DNA of 64,000 nt from Nocardia sp. NBC_01327 (GTDB taxonomy: Bacteria; Actinomycetota; Actinomycetes; Mycobacteriales; Mycobacteriaceae). The position numbers were made by a program, and so were the translations under genes. This document shows, piece after piece, positions 32,960-41,074 of the stretch (the first letter of the stretch is position 1; every line of letters starts with the position of its first letter). The notes beneath the pieces were generated by a model that searched no databases, was not told the origin of the DNA, and saw nothing but the letters and a program-made list of their open reading frames with translations. The stretch is taken from the NCBI RefSeq assembly GCF_035958815.1, contig NZ_CP108383.1:5084001-5148000 (forward strand). Reading direction: 5' to 3'.

Positions 32960-34198
32960 CTAGCCCGGAACTGCTCCCACTCGCTGTGCGAGGCGCCCGA
33001 GTTCTCCGTTTGTCAGGTCACGGCGGGCGGTTCGCATCATGTGCCCGACTAGTTCGCGGACGACGATCATTCCTCGAACATGCTGCGGTGCAGTGTGTTC
33101 GGCGCGAAGCAGGGCGGCGATGGACGAGTCCCACTTCTTTTCCATTGCGTAAGCTCGGCCGACCTCGACGAAGTATTGTGCGCGGCGCCCGAGTGCGGGG
33201 ATCACCTCCGGCTTGACGTTCGGCGCGAGTGCGATGACGGCGCTGGCATTGCGTGCCTCCATTGCCGCCGACATTCGCCACAGTGCAACATTGTTGGCGC
33301 CGAATGTCGGATTCCGCAGGATCGACCATCCCGCCTGCGCGCTGCTCAGGCGGCCCGCGTATTCGTCGGCTTCGTCGAGGTGTGCGTCCGGATCGGCTCC
33401 GAGGCTGGCTGTTACGAGAGCGGCCTGAAGATGCAGCATCCCGAGGGTCTCCATCTCACCGACCGTTCGGGCTTCGGGTGCGAGCTTCTCCGCTGCGACT
33501 TCGGCGATCTGCAATGCCGTCGGTAACGCTCCAGGCCGCGACAACAGGATCTGGGAACGATCGAACGCCGCCGCAGCGGCGGCAGCGTTGCCGCCGATCC
33601 GCGCGGCAGCTGTTTCGGACTGATCCGCAGCGGTCCAGGAGAGAGCCGGGTAGCCCCATGCCCGCAGGGCTTTCGCCACTGTGTCGGTCACCGACGACAG
33701 GATGTCCCACGCGGTCTCTTGCTGGTGGCCGGATGTCTCGCGGGTCTGTCTGTACGAGTCGGCGAGCAGAGGTGCGAGCATCGGCGCGACTTTTCCGTAC
33801 TGGGCGTCGATCCGAAGATCGCGCGCCGTATCCGCTGCGCGGGCAAGATCTTCCAGACTGCGAGTCGGGCCCAACGCGGTGGTATTTCCCGCAGTCCACA
33901 GGGATACTTCGATCTCGGGTACCGCGGCATGGAATTCGGCTAAGCGAGGGTCGAATCGGTCCTGATCGTGGCCGGTGAGGTCGCGAACGTCGCACTGCAA
34001 CGACTTGGCTAGCGCGTGCAGAGTCTTACGGCTGTCGACCGGGCGTTCGCCGTTCTCGTACTTCGCGATCGCACCCCGCGAGATCCCGGTGAGATCCGCC
34101 AGCATTTGCTGAGTCATCCCGCGACGCCTGCGAATAGCTTTCACCTTGCCGCCGACATATGTGCCCGCATCGGTGTCAGGACTTGATTCGGTGGCCAT
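32960..34198 (-). CDS. XRE regulator with TPR-like C-terminal domain
   Basis: A 412-residue regulator. The XRE helix-turn-helix is at about residues 15-72 (KAIRRRRGMTQQMLADLTG; ISRGAIAKYENGERPVDSRK). The remaining 330 residues are helical repeats (AQYFVEVGRAYAMEKKWDSS), resembling TPR-type sensor domains of actinobacterial XRE regulators. It is divergent from an HFCD-type flavoprotein gene with 41 bases between the start codons; such regulator/flavoprotein pairs recur in Streptomyces and Nocardia. The ligand is unknown. Confidence 0.8.
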   Translation of the reverse strand: MATESSPDTDAGTYVGGKVKAIRRRRGMTQQMLADLTGISRGAIAKYENGERPVDSRKTLHALAKSLQCDVRDLTGHDQDRFDPRLAEFHAAVPEIEVSLWTAGNTTALGPTRSLEDLARAADTARDLRIDAQYGKVAPMLAPLLADSYRQTRETSGHQQETAWDILSSVTDTVAKALRAWGYPALSWTAADQSETAAARIGGNAAAAAAAFDRSQILLSRPGALPTALQIAEVAAEKLAPEARTVGEMETLGMLHLQAALVTASLGADPDAHLDEADEYAGRLSSAQAGWSILRNPTFGANNVALWRMSAAMEARNASAVIALAPNVKPEVIPALGRRAQYFVEVGRAYAMEKKWDSSIAALLRAEHTAPQHVRGMIVVRELVGHMMRTARRDLTNGELGRLAQRVGAVPG

Positions 34199-34221
34199 CC
34201 TGAGCCGTCCCCTTCTGGTGT

Positions 34222-34241
34222 ATGGGTCATGCTAGTCCCAT
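34222..34241. promoter_or_regulatory. Inverted repeat over the flavoprotein start
   Basis: ATGGG (34222-34226), ten bases, CCCAT (34237-34241). The ATG at 34240 lies in the right arm. It occupies the 41-base divergent gap between the XRE regulator and the flavoprotein and could be the regulator's site. Confidence 0.4.
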
Positions 34242-34755
34242 GAATGACCAGGGAAACCCGGTGCTGTACGCGATCGTTACCGGATCATCCAGGGCGTCGG
34301 AGATTTCAGCGTTGGTCGAGCTGGCGCAGGCCGATGGATGGGATGTGTGCGTGATCGCCTCTCCCTCGGGCGCCCGCTTCATCGACTCTGACGCCCTGGC
34401 CTCCATGACAGGTTGGCCGGTGAGGTCCACATACAAGGATCCTGGAACGCCCGATCTGCTGCCGCCAGCGGACGCGATGATCGTCGCTCCGCTGACCTGC
34501 AACTCGGCCGCGAAGTGGTCCGTAGGCATCTCCGATACCCTTCCGCTCGGGTTGTTGATAGAGGCGGTCGGGAGCGAGAAGCCCGTTGTCGCGGTGCCGT
34601 ATTCGAACGAGGATCAGCTGAACTTTCCGCCGATCAAAGACGCGTTGCGCAAGCTCGCCGAGTGCGGGGTGGGTGTGATTGCGGCGAAGCCTGGCACCCC
34701 GCTGCCGTTACCGGAGGCATGGCAGGCGCTCCTTGACCATCCTTGGTTGGTGTAG
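34240..34755 (+). CDS. HFCD-family flavoprotein
   Basis: A 171-residue flavoprotein of the homo-oligomeric FMN-containing Cys decarboxylase superfamily (Dfp/EpiD/UbiX-like). Typical features are YAIVTGSSRASEISALVELA at the start, PADAMIVAPLTCNSAAKW (the FMN-binding loop), GISDTLPLGLLIEAVGSEKP, and PYSNEDQLNFPPIKDAL. It might be an oxidative decarboxylase; no peptide substrate gene is seen. It starts at ATG 34240 or 34222, without a ribosome site, so leaderless translation is possible. It is divergent from the XRE regulator. Confidence 0.75.
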   Translation: MNDQGNPVLYAIVTGSSRASEISALVELAQADGWDVCVIASPSGARFIDSDALASMTGWPVRSTYKDPGTPDLLPPADAMIVAPLTCNSAAKWSVGISDTLPLGLLIEAVGSEKPVVAVPYSNEDQLNFPPIKDALRKLAECGVGVIAAKPGTPLPLPEAWQALLDHPWLV

Positions 34756-34804
34756 AAGTCGGTCGCTGCCGAGCCTCGCGACCGTATCTCTCTATCCTGG
34801 TCGA

Positions 34805-36025
34805 ATGAGCCCAGTTGCGACATCGATGGTGCAGGTAGGACCGGATCTGGACGCGGTGACGACGGTCGGCTACGAGGACGATCCGGCGGGGGCGGCGCAT
34901 GAGATCGCGTCGATCTGGGAGTCGGTGCGCTCGTGGTATCTGATGGGCACCACGCCCGCGATCCAGGTGTGCCTGCGGCGGGACGGGAAGATTCTGCTGA
35001 ACCGGGCGATCGGGCACGGCTGGGGCAATGCGCCCGCGGACGGGCCCGATTCCGAGAAGCGGCTCATCACACCCGATACGCCGTTCTGCGGCTTCTCCAC
35101 GGCCAAAGGCGTTGCGGCCGCGCTCATGTTCATGCTGATCGAGCAGGGCGCGTTCGCGCTGGATGATCCGGTGTCGCGGCACATTCCGCTGTTCGCGGCG
35201 AACGGCAAGGACCGGATCACCATCGGTGATGTGCTCTCGCATTCGGCGGGCGTCCCATTCATCACACCGCCGTATCGCGGCGTCGACCTGGTGCTGGACG
35301 AGGAATTGGCGGCGCGGGCGCTGTCCGATCTGGTCCCGAGTTGGAAGCCCGGCCGATTCCGCGTGTATCACGCCATGACCGGCGGATTGATCCAGCGCCT
35401 GCTGGTGCAGCGGACAACGGGTAAGGCGATGCGTGAGCATCTGCGCGAGCAGGTCCTGGACCCGCTCGGATTCCGCTGGACCAATTTCGGTGTCCGTCCC
35501 GAGGATGTGGACCAGGTCGTGCCGAGCGTGAAGGTCGGCCCGGGTCCGTCCCGGGTCTGGCGGCATCTGGCGGGCAGGGCACTGGGCGGCGGACTGTCCG
35601 GGCCCACCACCGCCGAGGCCGAGCGAGCGTTCCTCACCGCGGAACTTCCCTCCGGCAACCTCGTCACCACCGCATACGAACTCTCCCGCTTCTACGAGAT
35701 CCTCGCTCGCGGAGGCGAATTGGACGGCGTCCGGATCATGCGCCCGGAGACGCTGCGCACCGCGGTCCAGCCGGCCCGCTGGATCCCCGGTGTGGCCGGT
35801 CGAGTCTCGGTGGCGGGCTACGAACTCGGCGCCCGCCGTTCGAAGTTCGGCCGCAATACCGAAACCCATTTCGGGCGAAGCGGATTGACCACGCAGTACG
35901 GCTGGGCCGATCAGTCCCGCGGCCTCTCGGGCGCGATCCTCACCAGCGGCAAAGCCGTGGCTGATATGTCCCGCCCGTGGGAATTGGTCGCACAGATCTC
36001 CAACTCCATCAGCCGGCACGAATAA
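34805..36025 (+). CDS. Beta-lactamase-fold serine hydrolase/esterase
   Basis: A 406-residue class C beta-lactamase-like protein. The nucleophile motif SxxK is S-T-A-K in FCGFSTAKGVAAALMFMLIE; HSAGVPF follows, and the tyrosine motif appears as VYHAMTGGLIQRL rather than YxN, as in EstB-type esterases and Rv1367c-like lipid esterases. No signal peptide, so it acts in the cytoplasm. A TATCCT hexamer stands seven bases before ATG 34805 and there is no ribosome site, which suggests a leaderless transcript. Convergent with dinB. Confidence 0.8.
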   Translation: MSPVATSMVQVGPDLDAVTTVGYEDDPAGAAHEIASIWESVRSWYLMGTTPAIQVCLRRDGKILLNRAIGHGWGNAPADGPDSEKRLITPDTPFCGFSTAKGVAAALMFMLIEQGAFALDDPVSRHIPLFAANGKDRITIGDVLSHSAGVPFITPPYRGVDLVLDEELAARALSDLVPSWKPGRFRVYHAMTGGLIQRLLVQRTTGKAMREHLREQVLDPLGFRWTNFGVRPEDVDQVVPSVKVGPGPSRVWRHLAGRALGGGLSGPTTAEAERAFLTAELPSGNLVTTAYELSRFYEILARGGELDGVRIMRPETLRTAVQPARWIPGVAGRVSVAGYELGARRSKFGRNTETHFGRSGLTTQYGWADQSRGLSGAILTSGKAVADMSRPWELVAQISNSISRHE

Positions 36026-36040
36026 CCGGAAAGGTGTTGT

Positions 36041-37267
36041 TCAGTCGGGGAGCATCGGGATCGAAAAGCCTTCTCCGCGACCGAGAAGCGCGGCACGGGT
36101 GACGGCGCCGGAGCCGAAACGAGTGTGCAGCGCATCCAGGGTCGAATCGAGAGTGGAGTCCGCGCGGGATTCGAGAGGGAGCGCCAGCTGCATGGTGTCG
36201 GCATTGTCGAGGTTGGTCAGTGACAGTCCGATGAGGGTCACGCCGCGCTCGTGAATGGTGGGTAGCGCGGCGGTCAGGAGTGTGCGGGCGGCATGCAGGA
36301 CCACCGCGCTGTGGTCGGTCGCCTGCGGCAGGGTGTGCGAACGGGTCGCCCGGGTGAAGTCGTCGAATCGCAAGCGCAGCACCACGGTTCGGCATACCCG
36401 GTCGGCCGAGCGCAGCCGGCGGCCGAGCCGGTCCGCCAGACCGTGCAGATACGCCTCGAGTTCGTCGTCGGCCCGGGCGCGACGCCCTAGAGCACGCTGC
36501 GCGCCGATGGATCGCCGGCGTTTGCCGGTATCGACCCGGCGCGGATCCCGCGCCCACGACAGCGCATACAGATGCCGCCCGGCACCCTGCCCGACCGTCG
36601 CGGCCAAGGCGCCCTCGCCCAGTTCCGCGAGCTGCCCCACCTTGGTGATGCCGCGTTCGCGCAATTCCCGCGCGGTCACCTCACCGACGCCCCACAGTCG
36701 CTCCACCGGCAGCGGATGCAGGAACTCCAGCTCTCGATCGGGCGGAACCTCCAGCAGCCCATCGGGTTTCGATACCGCGCTGGCCACCTTGGCGAGGAAT
36801 TTGGTGCGGGCCACACCGACCGAAATGGGCAGTCCGGCCTCATCGCGCACCCGCGCGCGCAGCCTACGGGCGATCTCCACCGGAGTTCCGGCGATGCGCC
36901 ACAATCCGCCGACATCGAGGAACGCCTCGTCGATCGACAGCCCCTCCACCTCGGGGGTGGTGTCCCGGAAGATATCGAATACCGCCCGGCTCGCCTGGGC
37001 ATAGGCGTCCATCCGCGGCGGCACCACGATCGCGTGCGGGCACAGCCGCAGCGCTTGCCGTGCATTCATGGGCGTGCGCACTCCGAACGCCTTCGCCTCG
37101 TAGCTGGCCGCGAGCACCACGCCGGACCCGACGAGCACCGGCTTCCCCCGCAGCCGCGGATTGTCCCGCTGCTCGACCGAGGCATAGAAGGAGTCGAGAT
37201 CCGCATGCAGAATCGACGCCCGCTCCGGGCGGCTCGGTTGATCGATCTCAGCACCGGACACGAACAT
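36041..37267 (-). CDS. dinB: DNA polymerase IV (Y family)
   Basis: A 408-residue translesion polymerase. The catalytic acidic residues are in HADLDSFYASVEQRDNP and EGLSIDEAFLDVGG; YEAKAFGVRTPMNARQA is the finger region; a little-finger domain follows (LRLRFDDFTRATRSHTLP). The C terminus (TMQLALPLES) contains a QLALPL-type beta-clamp-binding motif before a further 40 residues. It synthesises across damaged template. The annotated ATG 37267 lies inside the LexA box, so the true start may be GTG 37261 or further in. SOS control is likely. Confidence 0.9.
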   Translation of the reverse strand: MFVSGAEIDQPSRPERASILHADLDSFYASVEQRDNPRLRGKPVLVGSGVVLAASYEAKAFGVRTPMNARQALRLCPHAIVVPPRMDAYAQASRAVFDIFRDTTPEVEGLSIDEAFLDVGGLWRIAGTPVEIARRLRARVRDEAGLPISVGVARTKFLAKVASAVSKPDGLLEVPPDRELEFLHPLPVERLWGVGEVTARELRERGITKVGQLAELGEGALAATVGQGAGRHLYALSWARDPRRVDTGKRRRSIGAQRALGRRARADDELEAYLHGLADRLGRRLRSADRVCRTVVLRLRFDDFTRATRSHTLPQATDHSAVVLHAARTLLTAALPTIHERGVTLIGLSLTNLDNADTMQLALPLESRADSTLDSTLDALHTRFGSGAVTRAALLGRGEGFSIPMLPD

Positions 37268-37274
37268 ATGTTCG
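37261..37274. promoter_or_regulatory. LexA (SOS) box over the dinB start
   Basis: CGAACATATGTTCG, a perfect palindrome matching the actinobacterial SOS box CGAAC-N4-GTTCG. The dinB ATG is in its centre on the minus strand. LexA binding would block both promoter and start. Confidence 0.85.
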
Positions 37275-37329
37275 CATACGCTTCGGCGTGTCTGTCTCGC
37301 CGCGCCGGAAATGATGCTCTGACGCCGGG

Positions 37330-37944
37330 TTAAGCCAGACCGCGATCGAGGATGTCGAAGGATCGGTTGATCAACCCGAGCGCTCGCTCGCGGACCTCCG
37401 GCCCGGGAATTCCGGCGCGCGTCCAGATATCGACCATTCGCACCGTCATGGAGTGGACGCTGAGCGTCTGGTGCGCGAGTACGCGAGGCGTCGGGTCATC
37501 GGGTGCGGTGCCGAGCAATTCGGCCAGGCCCAGGGTGAGCGCATCCTCGTGATCGGCCCACATCTGCTGACCGCGCGCCTGCAGGGTTGTGCTGCCCGCC
37601 AGGACTTTTCGGAAATGCCCGCCCGGCCCATTGGGATGATCACTGAACCGGAACAGCGCTCGGCGACGCAGCCCCGCCAGGATCGACTCCTCCGGCAGGC
37701 GGTCGGCAAGGGCGATGAGCCAGCGCTGTTCGACTTCGTCGGCGCGGTCGAAGAACAGATCCTCTTTGGCGGGAAAGTAATTGAAGACCGTTTTGACCGA
37801 GACGTCCGAGGCTGCGGCCACCTCGGCGACGGTGGTCTGGTCGAAACCTCGGGCCGCGAACAACTCTATCGCCGCATCCGCGATGCGCTGACGGGTTGCT
37901 CGCTTCTTGCGTTCCCGCAGCCCGGGATCGGTGTCTTCCACCAC
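37330..37944 (-). CDS. TetR-family repressor
   Basis: A 204-residue TetR regulator: RQRIADAAIELFAARGFDQT then VAEVAAASDVSVKTVFNYFP for the DNA-binding domain, with a MftR-like C-terminal helical domain. It is divergent from an aromatic-ring hydroxylase gene 88 bases away and probably represses it. In the gap GTGT-(N7)-ACAC occurs as a weak candidate site. Confidence 0.88.
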   Translation of the reverse strand: MVEDTDPGLRERKKRATRQRIADAAIELFAARGFDQTTVAEVAAASDVSVKTVFNYFPAKEDLFFDRADEVEQRWLIALADRLPEESILAGLRRRALFRFSDHPNGPGGHFRKVLAGSTTLQARGQQMWADHEDALTLGLAELLGTAPDDPTPRVLAHQTLSVHSMTVRMVDIWTRAGIPGPEVRERALGLINRSFDILDRGLA

Positions 37945-38032
37945 TTACCTCCTTGGTCGCTGAAGTGTACAGTCGACACGAAAGTTACCGTTGAATGTAA
38001 AAATATAGTCCAGTGTAGTTTCTGGAGGGGTC

Positions 38033-39664
38033 ATGACATCGTCGGAAAACACATCCGTACTCGTCGTCGGCGGCGGGCTGGTCGGGTTGTCCACCGCACT
38101 TCTACTGCAGTACCACGGGATCGATTTCGTGCTGGCCGAGCGCCGCGCGCACGCCTCGGTGCTACCGCGCTCACGCGGAGTGCATACCCGCACGGTCGAG
38201 ATATTTCGCCAATTGGGCATCGAGGAGCGTGTACAGCAGGTCACCGCCTCCGCCCTGGCGCGCGGGCACTTCGGCGGTGCGCGACTGGGAAAGACGCTGC
38301 TGGCATCGGAATCATTGGATATGGGCGCCGTGCGCGGCGGGCCCGGCGGCAGGGGAGCGGCGGACAGTCCCTCCGGATTCTGTTTCTGCCCACAGGTTCT
38401 GCTGGAACCCGCACTTGCCGAGGTGGCTCGCGAACGCGGTGGTGGTCTGCGATTCGGCACCGAGCTCACGACGTGGACGCAGGATGCGGACGGGGTGTCG
38501 GCCACACTCACCGACCGGGCCACCGGTCAGGTGAGCACGCTGCGCGCCGAATACCTGATTGCCGCCGACGGCGCGGCCAGCCCGATCCGTGAAGCCGCAG
38601 GCATCACGGGCTGGACGCTGCCGCCGACCCACTACTATCTCAATGTCTTCGTTCGCGCCGACCTGACCGGGCTGATCGGCGATCGCACGTTCAGTCAGTG
38701 CGAGATCACCAATGACGCTGTGCGAGGGGTGATCCTGTCGAAGAACAATACCGATGAGTGGTCCTTCCACCTCGAATACGATCCCGAGCGCGAGAGCATC
38801 GACGACTATTCCGACGCCGGTCTCATCGACCTGGTGCATGCGGCGATCGGCACCGATGAGATACCGGTCGAGATATTGGCGCGCAGCGTCTGGGATACGG
38901 GTGTCCATGTCGCCGACGACTATCGGCGCGGGCGCGTCCTGCTGGCCGGCGATGCCGCGCACAGCCACGCTCCCTGGGGTGGATTCGGCGCCAATGCCGG
39001 AATTGCGGACGCGCACAACCTGATCTGGAAGCTGTCCTCGGTCCTCAGCGGCGCCGCCGCGCCCGCACTGTTGGACACCTACCAGCCCGAACGCCGCCCC
39101 TGCGCGGTCACCGCGGCCGTCCAGGCTCGGCTGCGTACCGAGTTTCACAGTCGCTACGGGCTGGCGACCTCCGACAATGCCGAGACCCTCGCGCAGCAGA
39201 TCGATTCCGGTGCGATCATCCACCGTTACCGATACGCCTCTGCCGCAGTGATTTCCGAGCACACCGGCGCGACGGTCGATCGGTTCGCCGGACAGGCGGG
39301 CACCCGCGTGCCGCACGTGTGGCTCGAATCGGAGGGGCGGCAGATCTCCACCCTCGATCTCTGTGGTCCCGGCTTCACCATCCTGACCGACCAAGACCCG
39401 GCCGACTGGCGTGCGGCGGCCGAAAGCGCGCATGCCGCAACCGGACTCGCAATCACGGTTCATCACCTGGGCAAGAATGCCGAGCTGACCGACCCGCACG
39501 CAGAGTGGCGTGATCGAAACGAATTGCCCGGCGGCGGAGCACTACTCGTGCGTCCGGACGAACACGTCGCAGCCCGCTCGGACGAAGGCCTGACTCCCCG
39601 CAACCTGACCACGCTGCTCGAGCGAATCACCGGCACGGCAGCGGCCATGGGCACGTCCGTGTAG
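38033..39664 (+). CDS. FAD-dependent aromatic hydroxylase (PheA/TfdB, RdmE-like)
   Basis: A 543-residue group A monooxygenase. Motifs: VLVVGGGLVGLSTALLLQYH; PRSRGVHTRTVEIFRQLGIE, typical of polyketide hydroxylases; the DG motif YLIAADGAASPIREAAG; and GRVLLAGDAAHSHAPWGGFG. The C-terminal 130 residues form a thioredoxin-like domain (ISTLDLCGPGFTILTDQD) as in RdmE, PgaE and phenol hydroxylase. CTGGAGG precedes ATG 38033. A divergent TetR suggests substrate induction; the substrate may be a phenol, rifamycin-like or angucyclinone-like compound. Possible role: detoxifying antibiotic hydroxylation. Confidence 0.88.
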   Translation: MTSSENTSVLVVGGGLVGLSTALLLQYHGIDFVLAERRAHASVLPRSRGVHTRTVEIFRQLGIEERVQQVTASALARGHFGGARLGKTLLASESLDMGAVRGGPGGRGAADSPSGFCFCPQVLLEPALAEVARERGGGLRFGTELTTWTQDADGVSATLTDRATGQVSTLRAEYLIAADGAASPIREAAGITGWTLPPTHYYLNVFVRADLTGLIGDRTFSQCEITNDAVRGVILSKNNTDEWSFHLEYDPERESIDDYSDAGLIDLVHAAIGTDEIPVEILARSVWDTGVHVADDYRRGRVLLAGDAAHSHAPWGGFGANAGIADAHNLIWKLSSVLSGAAAPALLDTYQPERRPCAVTAAVQARLRTEFHSRYGLATSDNAETLAQQIDSGAIIHRYRYASAAVISEHTGATVDRFAGQAGTRVPHVWLESEGRQISTLDLCGPGFTILTDQDPADWRAAAESAHAATGLAITVHHLGKNAELTDPHAEWRDRNELPGGGALLVRPDEHVAARSDEGLTPRNLTTLLERITGTAAAMGTSV

Positions 39665-39787
39665 AACCGCTCGCCTCGCGGTTCCTAGCTTGAGCCCTCC
39701 CGAGTTCGATTGCGGGACAATGTGACCGGCGGCACCCGGTGGCCGGAGCGCAACGCAGTGGACGGCGTTCAGTGTTGATCTCCGGTT

Positions 39788-39805
39788 AACAAGCAAGTGC
39801 TTGTT
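39788..39805. promoter_or_regulatory. TetR-type operator upstream of P450
   Basis: AACAAGCA-AG-TGCTTGTT, perfect eight-base arms. Its last 14 bases also fit the KstR2 consensus AnCAAGnnCTTGnT. It lies 61 bases upstream of the P450 start, where a repressor would block transcription. Confidence 0.6.
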
Positions 39806-39865
39806 TAAGTCGATCGGGCCGTCGATGATCATTGCATCGTGTCGGTGATCTGCGGGGAGGGCCCA

Positions 39866-41047
39866 GTGGGGCTGCGTTTCGATTTGTACGACTTTTCGAT
39901 CAACCAGGACCCGTATCCGGTCTATGCGAGATTGCGGGAGGAGGCGCCGGTCTTCCGCAATGACGAGCTGGACTTCTGGGCGCTGTCTCGGCACGCGGAT
40001 GTCACTACAGCGCTGCGGGATACGCGACGGTACTCCAATTCGCACGGGGTGCTGCTCGAGGAAGGAGCGTGGGATCCCGAGGTAGCCCCCAGGTTCCTGT
40101 CGTTCCTGGCCATGGACGCGCCCCAGCACACCCGGATGCGGTCCCTGGTGTCTCGCGGGTTCACTCCCCGGCGCATCGCGGCGCTGGAGGACCGGATCCG
40201 CGGCATTGTGCGCGGATATCTGGATGTGGCACTGCAATCCGACGAGTTCGACCTGGTGACCGATCTGGCGGGGAAGGTCCCGACGGATGTGATCTGCGAA
40301 CTCAGCGGAGTGCCCGAGTCGGATTGGCCGGCGGTGGGCCGGATGATGATCAACGTGATGTACCGGGTGGACAATGTGCCCGGCATTCCGCCCGAGGCGA
40401 TGGAAGCGGCTGTCGGACTGTACGGCTACTACGCCGAACTCGTCACCGACCGGCGCAGCCACCCGCGTGACGATATGGCCTCGACCCTGGTGCAGGCCTC
40501 GGCCGACGGAGACAGCCTCACCGACGAAGAGATCATCGGCTTCATGTTCCTGATGATCGGCGCGGGCAACCAGACCACCGCGCACCTGCTCGGCAATGCC
40601 TGGTACTGGGCCTGGCACAACCCCGATCAGCGCAAGGCCGGTCTCGGCGGGCGGATCGTGGACTGGATCGAGGAGTCCCTGCGCTATGACCATCCGTCGC
40701 CGGCGTCGGCCCGCCTGCTCACCGAGGACGTCACGCTGCACGACGTGACCATCCCCGCCGGGGAGCGCGTCCTACTGCTGATGGGGTCCGCCAACCGGGA
40801 CCCCCGGGTCTTCCCGGACCCCGAGCGCTTCGATCTGGACCGGGATACCAAGGCCATGGCCACTTTCGGCGGCGGACCGCACTTCTGCCTCGGATCCTCC
40901 CTCGCGCGCCTGGAATCCCGGGTGGTCCTGGAGGAACTGTCCGCCCGCATCACCGACTACGAGATCGACGAGCAGCGAGCCGTGCGCACCCACGCGGCCA
41001 GCGTCCACGGCTTCACCGCCATGCCGACCACGCTCACCTTGCGCTGA
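39866..41047 (+). CDS. Cytochrome P450
   Basis: A 393-residue bacterial P450. The I-helix is FLMIGAGNQTTAHLL (with N in place of the usual acidic residue), the K-helix ExxR is WIEESLRYDHPS, and the heme loop is FGGGPHFCLGSSLAR. Soluble, so it needs a separate ferredoxin and reductase; none is adjacent. GTG 39866 is preferred because GGGGAGG stands four bases upstream; GTG 39839 lacks a site. A TetR-type palindrome precedes it. Substrate unknown; a lipid or steroid-like substrate would fit a KstR2-like operator. Confidence 0.9.
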   Translation: MGLRFDLYDFSINQDPYPVYARLREEAPVFRNDELDFWALSRHADVTTALRDTRRYSNSHGVLLEEGAWDPEVAPRFLSFLAMDAPQHTRMRSLVSRGFTPRRIAALEDRIRGIVRGYLDVALQSDEFDLVTDLAGKVPTDVICELSGVPESDWPAVGRMMINVMYRVDNVPGIPPEAMEAAVGLYGYYAELVTDRRSHPRDDMASTLVQASADGDSLTDEEIIGFMFLMIGAGNQTTAHLLGNAWYWAWHNPDQRKAGLGGRIVDWIEESLRYDHPSPASARLLTEDVTLHDVTIPAGERVLLLMGSANRDPRVFPDPERFDLDRDTKAMATFGGGPHFCLGSSLARLESRVVLEELSARITDYEIDEQRAVRTHAASVHGFTAMPTTLTLR

Positions 41048-41074
41048 AACGGGTTCCGGCCGAAGCCGTCAGGG

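Noticed and set aside
34634..36019. Minus-strand frame of 461 codons
   Set aside because: Antisense to the serine hydrolase; no recognisable fold.
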